Shown here piece after piece: positions 22,854 through 32,012 of a DNA stretch of 64,000 nucleotides. Both the position numbers and the translations under genes were made by a program. Below the pieces are notes generated by a model that was not told the DNA's origin, ran no database searches, and saw only the letters and a list, made by a program, of their open reading frames with translations. The stretch is from Christensenella minuta. Its GTDB lineage: Bacteria; Bacillota; Clostridia; Christensenellales; Christensenellaceae. The stretch spans positions 453,585 to 517,584 of the forward strand of contig NZ_CP029256.1 of the NCBI RefSeq assembly GCF_003628755.1. Direction: 5' to 3'. The first letter of the stretch is position 1. The number at the start of each line of letters is the position of its first letter.

Positions 22854-23315
22854 ATGATGATGAGGATACAGGCAAGCACCAGGTATGCGCTGAGGATCCT
22901 GCAATACCTTTACGGGAAAGGGAACCGCACGGTCAAGGCGGGGGAGCTGTCCGGGCAGTTGGGGCTTTCGAGCCTGTATACCGCAAAGGTGCTGGGGAAG
23001 CTGAAAGAAAGCAAGGTCGTGCGTTCGGAGCAGGGATGCTACGGCGGCTACCGGATGGCGAGTCCGGCGGAAAAAGTCTCTGTGTATGAGGTATTCATAG
23101 CGATGGAGGGGGATTTTGTGCTGTACGAGCCAAAGGCGGACGGGCCGGAAGACGGGGCGGAGCAGACCATCCGGGAGTTTTTTGATGGGATCGAGAACGC
23201 GATGGTTTTCACGATGCGCAGGATGACGCTTAAAAAATTGTTTGACATGGGAAAGGAGCTGCCGGAGGGCGCGAAACGCGGCAAGGGAGAATCGGTGCTG
23301 GCGGCCGCGCGGTAA
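22854..23315 (+). CDS. Rrf2-family regulator without an Fe-S cysteine cluster
   Basis: About 153 residues, starting MMMRIQASTRYALRILQYL with AAGAGGAG upstream. The winged helix reads LSGQLGLSSLYTAKVLGKLKE followed by GCYGGYRMA, the Rrf2 signature. The three cysteines of IscR are absent (one Cys only, in the wing), so it does not bind a cluster in the IscR manner. It closes the envelope operon and may autoregulate it. Frame upstream of 22854 is within the NlpC/P60 gene and is a shadow. Confidence 0.85.
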   Translation: MMMRIQASTRYALRILQYLYGKGNRTVKAGELSGQLGLSSLYTAKVLGKLKESKVVRSEQGCYGGYRMASPAEKVSVYEVFIAMEGDFVLYEPKADGPEDGAEQTIREFFDGIENAMVFTMRRMTLKKLFDMGKELPEGAKRGKGESVLAAAR

Positions 23316-23415
23316 GGGTTAGAAAATGACGTACGGTAATTTAGGCTGACCGGAAAACGGAATATATTATTGCATCAGCTCCCTGAGTAAGGATAGACAT
23401 TTGTAAGGAATCCCC

Positions 23416-23442
23416 AAAAGACCGCGTATTGCGGTCTTTTTT
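23416..23442 (+). terminator. Terminator of the envelope operon
   Basis: AAAAGACCGC-GTATT-GCGGTCTTTTTT, about 100 bp after the Rrf2 stop. Confidence 0.88.
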
Positions 23443-23603
23443 CATGCGGTGCGCAGGGCTGCTGCAAGGCGTTTAACCGGATCAAAGCCGCGCGGTGAAA
23501 TGAAATGAGGAGGTCGTCCCGGACGCCGCCGCCGGCGGAGAGCGAATATATGGCGGAACTTTCCTTGGTTTACACCTAATAAAAAAGACAACGCATATAT
23601 GAC

Positions 23604-23632
23604 TTGTCAAATCCGAAATATAAATATATATT
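23604..23632 (+). promoter_or_regulatory. Probable promoter of the first hybrid kinase
   Basis: TTGTCA (23604-23609), 17-bp spacer and TATATT (23627-23632) in an A/T-rich island, 150 bp before the ATG. The 343 bp from 23443 to 23785 hold no convincing gene; a 25-codon frame at 23651-23728 has no ribosome binding site. Confidence 0.45.
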
Positions 23633-23785
23633 TAGAATATATAGAATAATATGGAACGGAAATTTAAAAATGTATTGAAAAAAATAGACGGTGAGTGTTT
23701 TGCGGCAGAAGTCGCGAGATCGGAATAAATAGAGCTTGGAGAGAAACGGTTTCATATTTTATATCGGCATACGGGGAATGGAGCG

Positions 23786-26599
23786 ATGGAACAGAAAATA
23801 CGGGATTTGGAAGAAGCGAATCTGGCGCTTAAGGAGAGCAACGAGAAATTATATAACAGCATGAAGGCATTCCAGATTGCCGCGGAGGAAAGCGGAAGCC
23901 TGGTGTTTACGTACGATACGAAAGAGCAGAAGATTCAGGTCGATGAGAGGACGGCACAGGCGTTTAACGTGGAACAGGTGCAGACGGGCGTGCCTTATGA
24001 AATGGTCAAAAGGGGAATTGTCGCCAGGGAATCGGAACAGGATTATATCCGTATCCACGAAGAAATGATCCGGGGCGGAAAGGAATCGGGCGGGATCGTT
24101 AAACTGATCCCGGCGGATGGGATAGAGGTGATTTATGATCTTAAGTTCCGCGCCATACTTGGGGAAGACGGAGAACCCACCGGCATGGCCGTAGGCGTAT
24201 ACCGGGATATTACGGAGCGGTATATCAAGGATATGGCGCAGGAGCGTTACCAGCAAATTGTGCTTTCCTCGGACCGGTACACCTATGAGTATGAAGAGGA
24301 AAAGGATTTGCTGTCTATTTTTCCCTCGCTTTCGGAAAGCGGCGGAAAAGAGGTGAAATATACCTTTGCGCATTTCCATGAAAAATTGAGCAGGGGAGAG
24401 CTATGCCCCAAAGGGGATATTATAATTATGGAGGATTTGCTCAAAAGCAATACCTTAAAGCCCGTGCAGGTGCAGCTTTACAGTGCAAAAACAGGGGAAA
24501 AGCGGTGGTATGCAATCACCAATTCCATGATGAAGGAGAAAGGCGGGTTCCAGCGGATTGTCGGGACAATCGCGGATATTACAGATATTAAGCAACGGGA
24601 AATATCGCATAAAAAGCTGGAGCATGTCCTGCAAAGCCTGAAAGACGAATATATCGGCATCTTTGAGGTGGATCTGGAAAACGATATGTTTACGACACTT
24701 TCTTACGGCGGGTCAGAGCTGATGCCCGAATTTCCGGACGACGGCTGTTACAGCGAGATGATGGACTGGCTGTGCGAAGCGCTGGCAGCGCCGGAATACC
24801 GTGAAGCCTATATCGGCTTCACAAGCCTTACGTACCTGCGGAAAGCGTTGTCTAAGGAACGCAGGGTTGAAGTGGAATATATGACTATGTGTAAAAACCG
24901 TAATTGGTGGAGGACCAGCTATCAGGCGGTGGAATATAAGGAAGGCATTCCGACGAAGGCCATTATGTACCAGTTTGACATTGATAAGGTCAAAACGGAA
25001 AAACTGATGCAGCAGCAGGCGATGCAGGAAGCATATAATTGTGCGGAAGCGGCGAATGCGGCAAAGACTGAATTCCTTTCCCGCATGAGCCACGACATCA
25101 GGACGCCGATGAATGCGATCATTGGGATGACGGCTATTGCAAGGACGCAGATCGGCAACCCGGAGAGAGTACAAGAATGCCTCGGGAAAATCACTGCCGC
25201 ATCCAAGCATTTACTGTCCCTCATCAATGAAGTGCTGGACATGAGCAAGATCGAGTCTGGAAAAATGGAATTGCAGGAAGAGGGATTCAATCTTGCGGAC
25301 CTCATCGACAACATGGTTTCCATGGTGCTGCCGCAGATCAATGAGCACGGCCATACCCTGCGGGTGACGGTTGAAGAGTTGAAGCACGAGTGGGTGGTGG
25401 GGGACAGCCTGCGTATCCAGCAGGCCTTTGTGAACCTGATCGGGAATGCGACGAAATACACGCCGGATGGAGGGAGAATAGACGTTCGGATTCATGAACG
25501 GCCGTTGAAGAACCCGGAGTACGGGGAATATGAATTTGTATTTGAGGATAACGGAATTGGTATGACAAAGGCGTTTCAGGATGTTATCTTTGAGCCGTTT
25601 ACCCGGGCAGAGGACCACGAGGTATTAAAGGAAAACGGGACAGGGCTGGGGATGACGATTACCCGCAACCTGATCCGAATGATGGACGGAGACATCAAGG
25701 TGGAGTCTGAACCGAAAAAGGGGTCAAAGTTCACGGTGACCATACACCTGAAACTGCAGGAAGAGCACTATGATAATGTAGAAGAACTGGCCGGACTTCC
25801 CGTGCTGGTTGTGGACGACGATCGGGTTACCGCCGAAAGCGCATGCATTATGCTCAACGACATCGGGATGCAAGGGGACTGGTGCCTTTCCGGAAGGGAA
25901 GCAGTCGGCCGCGCGATTGACAAGCATAAAAGCCAAGAGGACTATTTTGCAGTAATTCTTGACTGGAAAATGCCGGGGATGGACGGAGTTATGACGGCCA
26001 AAGCAATCCGGGAAAATATCGGGCCGGATATTCCAATTATTATTATTTCCGCTTTCGACTGGTCGGAAATCGAAACGGAAGCACGAGCGGCCGGAGTCGA
26101 TCATTTCATCTCCAAACCATTATTTAAAAGCCGTTTCATCCATTGTTTCAAGGAGATATTGCATATCGGCGGGCAGGCGCCCGAAGTCAAAACAGAGATG
26201 ATAGAACAATTGGATTTTTCGTGCAAACGCGCCCTGCTGGTGGAAGACAACGAACTCAATGCGGAAATTGTAGAGGAACTTCTGAAAATGACGGGGATAC
26301 GGGTCGAATGGGCCAAGAACGGCAGGGAAGCGGTGCGGATGGTGGAGGATTCGCCGGAAGGATATTATGACATGGTTTTTATGGATATCCAGATGCCCTT
26401 CCTGAACGGTTATGAGGCGACGGTCGCCATACGGAATATGGACCGGAAAGATACGCGGAAAATGCCGATCGTGGCAATGACGGCCAATGCATTCGCGGAA
26501 GATATCGACCACGCGAGAAATGCGGGCATGAACGAACATATTGCCAAACCGATCGATCTGCGGAAAATGGGCGAAGTGATGGCAAAATATTTATCCTGA
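23786..26599 (+). CDS. Soluble hybrid sensor histidine kinase with two receiver domains
   Basis: The 937-residue product has no membrane segments. It starts with a coiled coil (1-30), then PAS-like sensor regions (about 30-400). The HisKA box FLSRMSHDIRTPMNAIIGMTAIA has the phospho-accepting His near residue 435. An HATPase domain follows with NLIGNATKYTPDGG (N box), EDNGIGM and GTGLGM (G boxes). Two receivers follow: VLVVDDD with ILDWKMPGMDG (Asp) and SKPLF (Lys), then ALLVEDNE with FMDIQMP and AKPID. There is no Hpt domain and no DNA-binding output, so phosphotransfer must involve other proteins. The ligand is unknown. It is followed 49 bp later by a second, membrane-bound hybrid kinase with the same catalytic plan. 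Confidence 0.92.
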   Translation: MEQKIRDLEEANLALKESNEKLYNSMKAFQIAAEESGSLVFTYDTKEQKIQVDERTAQAFNVEQVQTGVPYEMVKRGIVARESEQDYIRIHEEMIRGGKESGGIVKLIPADGIEVIYDLKFRAILGEDGEPTGMAVGVYRDITERYIKDMAQERYQQIVLSSDRYTYEYEEEKDLLSIFPSLSESGGKEVKYTFAHFHEKLSRGELCPKGDIIIMEDLLKSNTLKPVQVQLYSAKTGEKRWYAITNSMMKEKGGFQRIVGTIADITDIKQREISHKKLEHVLQSLKDEYIGIFEVDLENDMFTTLSYGGSELMPEFPDDGCYSEMMDWLCEALAAPEYREAYIGFTSLTYLRKALSKERRVEVEYMTMCKNRNWWRTSYQAVEYKEGIPTKAIMYQFDIDKVKTEKLMQQQAMQEAYNCAEAANAAKTEFLSRMSHDIRTPMNAIIGMTAIARTQIGNPERVQECLGKITAASKHLLSLINEVLDMSKIESGKMELQEEGFNLADLIDNMVSMVLPQINEHGHTLRVTVEELKHEWVVGDSLRIQQAFVNLIGNATKYTPDGGRIDVRIHERPLKNPEYGEYEFVFEDNGIGMTKAFQDVIFEPFTRAEDHEVLKENGTGLGMTITRNLIRMMDGDIKVESEPKKGSKFTVTIHLKLQEEHYDNVEELAGLPVLVVDDDRVTAESACIMLNDIGMQGDWCLSGREAVGRAIDKHKSQEDYFAVILDWKMPGMDGVMTAKAIRENIGPDIPIIIISAFDWSEIETEARAAGVDHFISKPLFKSRFIHCFKEILHIGGQAPEVKTEMIEQLDFSCKRALLVEDNELNAEIVEELLKMTGIRVEWAKNGREAVRMVEDSPEGYYDMVFMDIQMPFLNGYEATVAIRNMDRKDTRKMPIVAMTANAFAEDIDHARNAGMNEHIAKPIDLRKMGEVMAKYLS

Positions 26600-26648
26600 G
26601 TCGGGAGCTTTTGGGTTGCCGTTCCAAACGGGAAGAAAGACGGGAAAT

Positions 26649-29195
26649 ATGGCAAAAAATGTAAGGAAATTTTTATGGATCAGCCTTATCTGCATTTTGG
26701 TTCTGTGTATCGGCGTGTTCGTGTGGATCACAGCGTATATGATCGACGAAAACGACAGGACGATCAGCGATGTCGGCGAAATCTACATGTCGGAAATGGG
26801 AAAGCAGATTTCCATGCACTTTGCGACCGTTATGGAACTGTACCAGTCGAAACTGCGCGGTGTGACAGGGAGCAATCCGCAGGAAGAAGCCGACGGTGCG
26901 GATACAGCGGCAGAGGAGCTGGCTGCCAGTGCGGCGGTATTTGGATTCAATTATCTCGGATTGTATTCCGGGAACGGGTCCTATGAAGACGTACTTGGCG
27001 GGGAAATCGTGGTCGACGGCGAAGAAGCGTTTACCGCCGCATTGAAAAGCGGGGAAGCGAAAATAACGGACGCGAAGAATAAAGACGGCGAGACATTGCT
27101 GCTCATTGGAATGCCTGCCGCATATCCAATGGGAAACGGGGAAATAAGCACGCTTCTTATTGCCGGAGTGCCGATGGAAACAGTCAATGAAACGCTGTCC
27201 CTTGAAATAGGCGCGACGCAGGTCTATTCGCACATTATCCGTCATGATGGAACGTATGTAATCCGCAATGCGGATGCCGCAGAAAGCTCCTATTTTGATA
27301 GAATCGTGGATTACGGAAATTTTGACGGGCAAAGCCCGGAGGAGGTGGTGGGGAAGATTTCCGAGGCTATGGCGGCGGGCGCAGAATACTCGATGGTTAT
27401 TGAAATTAATGGAGAAATCCGCAATACCCACTTTATTCCGCTTAAAGATTCAGACTGGTATCTGGTGTCGGTTCTGCCGTATGGTTTGCTGCAGGGGCCT
27501 ACGACACGCCTGCTTTACCAGCGGATTTATGTAGCTATCGGCGGGTGCATGGTCATTGTACTGGCAATGCTCCTTGCATACATCAGATATTTCCGTATGT
27601 CCCGGCAGCAGATGAGGCTGTTGGAAATTGCCAAAAAAGAAGCGGAAAGCGCCAGCCGTGCGAAAAGTGCGTTTCTGTCGAGCATGAGCCATGATATCAG
27701 GACGCCGATGAATGCGATCATGGGAATGACGGCAATTGCTGCGGCAAACCTCGACAATCCGGCCAAGCTTCAGGACTGCCTGAAAAAAATCACCCTTTCA
27801 AGCAAGCACCTGCTGGGGTTGATTAATGACGTTTTGGATATGTCTAAAATAGAAAGCGGGAAGCTGTCCCTCAATATGGACCTGCTTTCGCTCCGGGAAA
27901 CCATGGACAGCATCACGAACATCGTGCAGCCACAGATAAAAGCGAAGAAACAGAATTTCGATATATTTATTGGAACAATCCAGACTGAGCATGTCTATTG
28001 TGACGGGGTGCGGCTCAACCAGATATTTTTGAACCTGCTGTCCAACGCGGTCAAATTTACTCCAGAGGGTGGAACAATTGAGGTGAGGCTGGCGCAGGAG
28101 AATTCACCAAAGGGCGCTTGCTATGTAAGGAATGATATTCGGGTCATGGATACGGGCATCGGCATGTCGCCGGAATTTCAAAAGAGCATATTCAATTCCT
28201 TCACGCGCGAAGATACGAGCCGCGTCCGTAAAACAGAGGGTACGGGCCTCGGGATGGCAATCACAAAATATATTATCGATGAAATGGGAGGCAGTATCGA
28301 GCTTAGGAGCGAAGTGGACCGCGGAACGGAATTCCATATTATCCTTGATCTTGAACGGGGTGCGGATCAGGAAAAGGATATGTTCCTTCCCGACTGGGAA
28401 CTGCTCGTGGTTGACGATGACGAACTGCTTTGCCGGACCGCCGTTGCAGCCCTCGGTGAAATCGGAGTGGATGCAGACTGTGCCTTCGACGGGAAAACCG
28501 CGGTTGAGATGACGATCCGTCGTCACCGGGAAAGGCGTGATTACCAAATCGTCCTGCTTGACTGGAAAATGCCGGGTATGGACGGAATAGAAACCGCAAA
28601 GGAGATACGGAAATGTGTGGGCAAAGAGATACCCATCCTGCTTATCTCCGCATACGATTGGAGCGAGATTGAGGAGGAAGCGCGCGCTGCGGGGATCAAT
28701 GGCTTTATCTCCAAGCCCCTGTTTAAATCAACGTTGTTTTACGGCCTGGCTCCGTTCAGCGAATATTACCGTGCGGAATATGAACAAGACAGGGAAGAAG
28801 CCGACGATTATACCGGCAGGCGGATTCTTCTGGCGGAAGACAACGAGATCAACTGGGAGATCGTCAACACCCTGCTGTCGGCACACGGCTTTGTCATTGA
28901 GTGGACGAAAAATGGGAACGAATGCGTGGAGCGGTATGAAGCGTCGCCCCCGGGATATTATGACGCGGTACTAATGGATGTCAGGATGCCGGTGATGGAT
29001 GGATACGAAGCGGCGAAACAAATTCGGGAATCGGGCCGTACAGACTGCGGTATCCCGATCATAGCTATGACTGCGGACGCCTTTACAGAGGATATCCGGC
29101 GCTGCCTGGAAAGCGGAATGGACGCACATATCGCCAAGCCGATCGACATCCGGGAACTGCTGAAAATATTGAAAAAGCATCTGCGTAAAAAGTGA
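26649..29195 (+). CDS. Membrane-bound hybrid sensor histidine kinase with two receiver domains
   Basis: About 848 residues. Membrane spans near residues 8-30 and 290-315 enclose an extracellular dCache-like sensor. The cytoplasmic part has HisKA (FLSSMSHDIRTPMNAIMGMTAIA, His near 347), HATPase (NLLSNAVKFTPEGG, MDTGIGM, GTGLGMAI), receiver 1 (LLVVDDDE, LLDWKMPGMDG, SKPLF) and receiver 2 (ILLAEDNE, LMDVRMP, AKPID). The upstream TTG 26616 could also initiate, but ATG 26649 directly precedes the basic-plus-hydrophobic signal anchor. Catalytic regions closely resemble those of the preceding kinase, so the two probably arose by duplication with sensor exchange. Confidence 0.92.
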   Translation: MAKNVRKFLWISLICILVLCIGVFVWITAYMIDENDRTISDVGEIYMSEMGKQISMHFATVMELYQSKLRGVTGSNPQEEADGADTAAEELAASAAVFGFNYLGLYSGNGSYEDVLGGEIVVDGEEAFTAALKSGEAKITDAKNKDGETLLLIGMPAAYPMGNGEISTLLIAGVPMETVNETLSLEIGATQVYSHIIRHDGTYVIRNADAAESSYFDRIVDYGNFDGQSPEEVVGKISEAMAAGAEYSMVIEINGEIRNTHFIPLKDSDWYLVSVLPYGLLQGPTTRLLYQRIYVAIGGCMVIVLAMLLAYIRYFRMSRQQMRLLEIAKKEAESASRAKSAFLSSMSHDIRTPMNAIMGMTAIAAANLDNPAKLQDCLKKITLSSKHLLGLINDVLDMSKIESGKLSLNMDLLSLRETMDSITNIVQPQIKAKKQNFDIFIGTIQTEHVYCDGVRLNQIFLNLLSNAVKFTPEGGTIEVRLAQENSPKGACYVRNDIRVMDTGIGMSPEFQKSIFNSFTREDTSRVRKTEGTGLGMAITKYIIDEMGGSIELRSEVDRGTEFHIILDLERGADQEKDMFLPDWELLVVDDDELLCRTAVAALGEIGVDADCAFDGKTAVEMTIRRHRERRDYQIVLLDWKMPGMDGIETAKEIRKCVGKEIPILLISAYDWSEIEEEARAAGINGFISKPLFKSTLFYGLAPFSEYYRAEYEQDREEADDYTGRRILLAEDNEINWEIVNTLLSAHGFVIEWTKNGNECVERYEASPPGYYDAVLMDVRMPVMDGYEAAKQIRESGRTDCGIPIIAMTADAFTEDIRRCLESGMDAHIAKPIDIRELLKILKKHLRKK

Positions 29196-29312
29196 CGAAA
29201 AGGCACGGGGCATGTGTTTTCGCTTTGTGCAGATATGGCAAACGGCATATGTGCACTAGCCGGGTACGGCCGTGGGTGCATTCCCGATGATACCGGCCGG
29301 CAGGGGCCTCTA

Positions 29313-29368
29313 TTGACAAGGTGGCGTTGCTCCATTATAATTCCTACTATATATATGTACAAAATAGG
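29313..29368 (+). promoter_or_regulatory. Consensus promoter of the LysR gene with overlapping dyad
   Basis: TTGACA (29313-29318), 17 bp and TATAAT (29336-29341). A dyad CCTA-n18-TAGG at 29343-29368 covers the expected start site and could be the autoregulatory LysR operator. Confidence 0.7.
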
Positions 29369-29462
29369 ATATGAGTGCCGCAGGCGGTCCGCCGGACCCG
29401 TGATGCGGCCCGAAGCTTTTTGGCTTATTTTATTGGCGCCGGAACCATTAAGGGGGATTTAT

Positions 29463-30392
29463 ATGACGTTGCAGCAACTGCATTATTTGATTACGATTAC
29501 GGAAACGGGTTCTTTGAATAAGGCCGCGGAGGTTCTCTATATATCCCAGCCTTCACTCTCGAGTTCCATCAAGGAACTGGAAAAAGAGGTTGGGATCACG
29601 ATTTTTCACCGCAGCGGAAAGGGCGTAAGCCTAACGAATGACGGGATGGAGTTTTTGCTCTATGCGCGCCAATTGTACCAGCAATATGAATCGATCCTTG
29701 AAAAATATGGAAAGCCCGGGACCCTGAAAAAAAAATTCGGAGTTTCCGCCCAACATTATTCCTTTGCTGTAAAGGCGTTCGTTGAGACGGTGAAAAAGTT
29801 CGACACGTCAAAATATGAATTTGCGATCCGGGAGACGAAGACGCTTGAAATCATAGACGACGTCAATACTCTCAAAAGCGAAATCGGGATACTGTACCTG
29901 AGCGATTTCAACCGTAAGGCCATTGCAAAGCTGCTGAGGGCCAATCATCTGGAGTTCCATCGGCTGATCGATTGCCAGGCCTACGTCTATCTCTGGCGCG
30001 AACATCCATTGGCAAAATGCCGGGCGATCCGCTTTTCGCAGCTAGAGGAATACCCGTGCCTGTCGTTTGAGCAGGGTGACAACGGTTCATTTTACTTTGC
30101 GGAGGAAATACTCAGTACGAACGAATATGCGCGGACGATCAAGGCCAATGACCGTGCGACGATGCTGAACCTGATGATAGGTCTCAACGGCTATACCTTG
30201 TGCTCGGGAATCATTTGCGAGGAATTGAATGGAACGGATTTTGTTACCGTTCCATTTGAGGCAGACGAGCTGAATCCAAACAGCGCAATGGAGATCGGGT
30301 ATGTCGTGAAGAAAAACAGCTTACTCAGCGAAATTGGGAAATTGTATATTGAAGAAACGAAAAATTATCTGGATCAATATCAAATAAGATAA
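29463..30392 (+). CDS. LysR-family regulator next to metY
   Basis: The 309-residue product has the N-terminal winged helix TLQQLHYLITITETGSLNKAA followed by LYISQPSLSSSIKELEKEVG, and a periplasmic-binding-like effector domain (about 90-300). LysR regulators usually bind a pathway metabolite. Here the next gene is the sulfhydrylase metY, with a LysR-type box near -66 of its promoter, so a role in sulfur amino acid control (as for CysB, CysL or MetR) is likely but inferred. GGGGG precedes ATG 29463. Frame upstream to 29214 covers the promoter and is not coding. Confidence 0.88.
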   Translation: MTLQQLHYLITITETGSLNKAAEVLYISQPSLSSSIKELEKEVGITIFHRSGKGVSLTNDGMEFLLYARQLYQQYESILEKYGKPGTLKKKFGVSAQHYSFAVKAFVETVKKFDTSKYEFAIRETKTLEIIDDVNTLKSEIGILYLSDFNRKAIAKLLRANHLEFHRLIDCQAYVYLWREHPLAKCRAIRFSQLEEYPCLSFEQGDNGSFYFAEEILSTNEYARTIKANDRATMLNLMIGLNGYTLCSGIICEELNGTDFVTVPFEADELNPNSAMEIGYVVKKNSLLSEIGKLYIEETKNYLDQYQIR

Positions 30393-30402
30393 CCCATAAA
30401 GC

Positions 30403-30471
30403 ATATAGGCATAATCTATATCTATGTATACCTTTCCTGTATTGGACAGCTTAGGCACGGCGGCGTAAACT
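30403..30471 (+). promoter_or_regulatory. metY promoter with LysR box
   Basis: The perfect dyad ATATAG-n7-CTATAT (30403-30421, T-n11-A type) is centred near 30412. The promoter is TTGGAC (30443-30448), 17 bp and TAAACT (30466-30471), with a start near 30478. The box is thus at about -66, the classic recognition site of LysR activators, and the weak -35 fits activation. Confidence 0.6.
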
Positions 30472-30497
30472 GGAACCGAGGATAGGAGGTAAAGACA

Positions 30498-30605
30498 GTG
30501 AGAAATGCTTTATGGGGAACCGGCTGCTGCTGCGCATGCTATCCCCGCCTGTTAAGCCTTGAGCGAATGTGCCAATGTATCGTGGGTTCCAAACGGGCAC
30601 ACTGA
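30498..30605 (+). CDS. Cysteine-rich leader peptide upstream of metY
   Basis: A 35-codon ORF starting GTG with a strong ribosome binding site (AGGAGG, 30485-30490). It encodes ALWGTGCCCACYPRL in its first half and MCQCIVG in its second, so four of five residues 10-14 are Cys. It starts about 20 nt after the predicted transcript start and ends 40 bp before metY. GGAACC (30516-30521) can pair with GGTTCC (30585-30590), and GTGCC (30569-30573) with GGCAC (30596-30600), bracketing the Cys codons. No poly-U terminator is visible, so control may be by translation or RNA stability. Comparable poly-Cys leader peptides are known from mycobacterial cysteine attenuation. Confidence 0.6.
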   Translation: MRNALWGTGCCCACYPRLLSLERMCQCIVGSKRAH

Positions 30606-30645
30606 AAACGGCGTATAGAAACGATAACATCAGGAGGGATACAAG

Positions 30646-31950
30646 ATGACAAACATTAAAGATTCAAAGAACTGGAGTTTTGAAACCCGGCAACTGCATA
30701 TCGGCCAAGAAGAAGCAGATCCCGCAACGGGGGCAAGAGCTGTCCCGATTTACGCGACAGCTTCCTATGTATTCCATGATTCCCAGCATGCGGCCGACCG
30801 CTTCGGGCTGCGGGATCCCGGTAATATCTACGGAAGGCTGACCAATCCGACGCAGGATATTTTTGAACGGAGAATCGCATCCCTTGAGGGCGGCGCAGCG
30901 GCGCTTGGGCTCGCTTCGGGCGCAGCGGCGATCACTTACGCGCTCAATGCCCTGGCACGCTCGGGCGAGCACATTGTGGCGTCCAAAACGATCTATGGAG
31001 GTACATATAACCTGCTGGAGCATACGCTCCCGCTGTCGGCCGGGATCGCTACGACCTTTGTCGATCCGGAACGGGAGGGAGCGTTTGAAGAAGCAATCAG
31101 GGAAAACACAAAAGCGATTTTTATCGAAACATTGGGCAATCCAAATTCCAATATCATTGATATTGAAGAGGTCGCTGAAATCGCGCACAAGCATAATATC
31201 CCGCTGGTGGTGGATTCCACGTTTGCGACGCCGTATCTCGTAAGGCCGCTTGAATATGGGGCGGATATTGTCATACATTCCGCGACCAAGTTTATTGGAG
31301 GACACGGAACGGCTGTCGGCGGCGTTGTCGTGGACGGAGGACGCTTTGACTGGAAAAGTTCCGCGAAATACCCGTGGATATCGGAGCCGAATCCCAGCTA
31401 TCATGGCGTTTCTTTTGCGGATGCGGCGGGACCGGCGGCTTTTGTGACCTATATCCGCGCGATACTGCTGCGCGACACTGGCGCCACGCTTTCCCCTTTC
31501 CATGCGTTTTTATTCCTGCAGGGGCTGGAGACGCTCTCCCTGCGGGTGGAGCGGCATGTGGAAAACGCGCTCCGCATCGTCGATTACCTCAACGGGCATC
31601 CGCAGGTGGAGGCGGTTCATCATCCGTCTTTGGCCAGCGAACCGAGCTACAAGCTATATCAAAAATATTTCCCCAATGGCGGGGGATCCATCTTTACCTT
31701 TGAAATCAAAGGAACTGCTGAAACGGCCCGGAAATTCATTGATAATCTGGCAATTTTCTCCCTGCTTGCGAATGTGGCCGATGTAAAATCACTGGTGATC
31801 CATCCGGCCAGCACGACTCATTCCCAGCTGACGGAGGAGGAATTACTGGATCAGGGGATCAAACCAAATACGATCCGCCTCTCTATCGGTACGGAAAATG
31901 CCGATGATCTGGTTGCGGCACTGGAAGCGGCGTTTAAAGCGGTTTGGTAA
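30646..31950 (+). CDS. metY: O-acetylhomoserine (thiol)-lyase / sulfhydrylase
   Basis: PLP enzyme of the Cys/Met metabolism family, 434 residues. It forms homocysteine from O-acetylhomoserine and sulfide, and some members also use O-acetylserine. Typical features are ETRQLHIGQEEADPATGARAV, YATASYVF, YGRLTNPTQD, the PLP-lysine in HSATKFIGGHGTAVGG (about K209) and the C-terminal SLVIHPASTTHSQL and IRLSIGTE. AGGAGG lies 8 nt before the ATG. It is probably activated by the upstream LysR protein and modulated by the Cys-rich leader peptide. A strong terminator follows. Confidence 0.95.
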   Translation: MTNIKDSKNWSFETRQLHIGQEEADPATGARAVPIYATASYVFHDSQHAADRFGLRDPGNIYGRLTNPTQDIFERRIASLEGGAAALGLASGAAAITYALNALARSGEHIVASKTIYGGTYNLLEHTLPLSAGIATTFVDPEREGAFEEAIRENTKAIFIETLGNPNSNIIDIEEVAEIAHKHNIPLVVDSTFATPYLVRPLEYGADIVIHSATKFIGGHGTAVGGVVVDGGRFDWKSSAKYPWISEPNPSYHGVSFADAAGPAAFVTYIRAILLRDTGATLSPFHAFLFLQGLETLSLRVERHVENALRIVDYLNGHPQVEAVHHPSLASEPSYKLYQKYFPNGGGSIFTFEIKGTAETARKFIDNLAIFSLLANVADVKSLVIHPASTTHSQLTEEELLDQGIKPNTIRLSIGTENADDLVAALEAAFKAVW

Positions 31951-31980
31951 AAAACAGTAAAACAAACGGAAGATTCCGGC

Positions 31981-32012
31981 AGGCGCCGTTCATGTGGACG
32001 GCGCCTGTTTTT
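31981..32012 (+). terminator. Terminator after metY
   Basis: AGGCGCCGT-n8-ACGGCGCCT followed by GTTTTTT. Confidence 0.88.

Noticed and set aside
23651-23728. 25-codon ORF upstream of the first hybrid kinase
   Set aside because: No ribosome binding site and no notable composition; likely chance in an A/T-rich promoter region.
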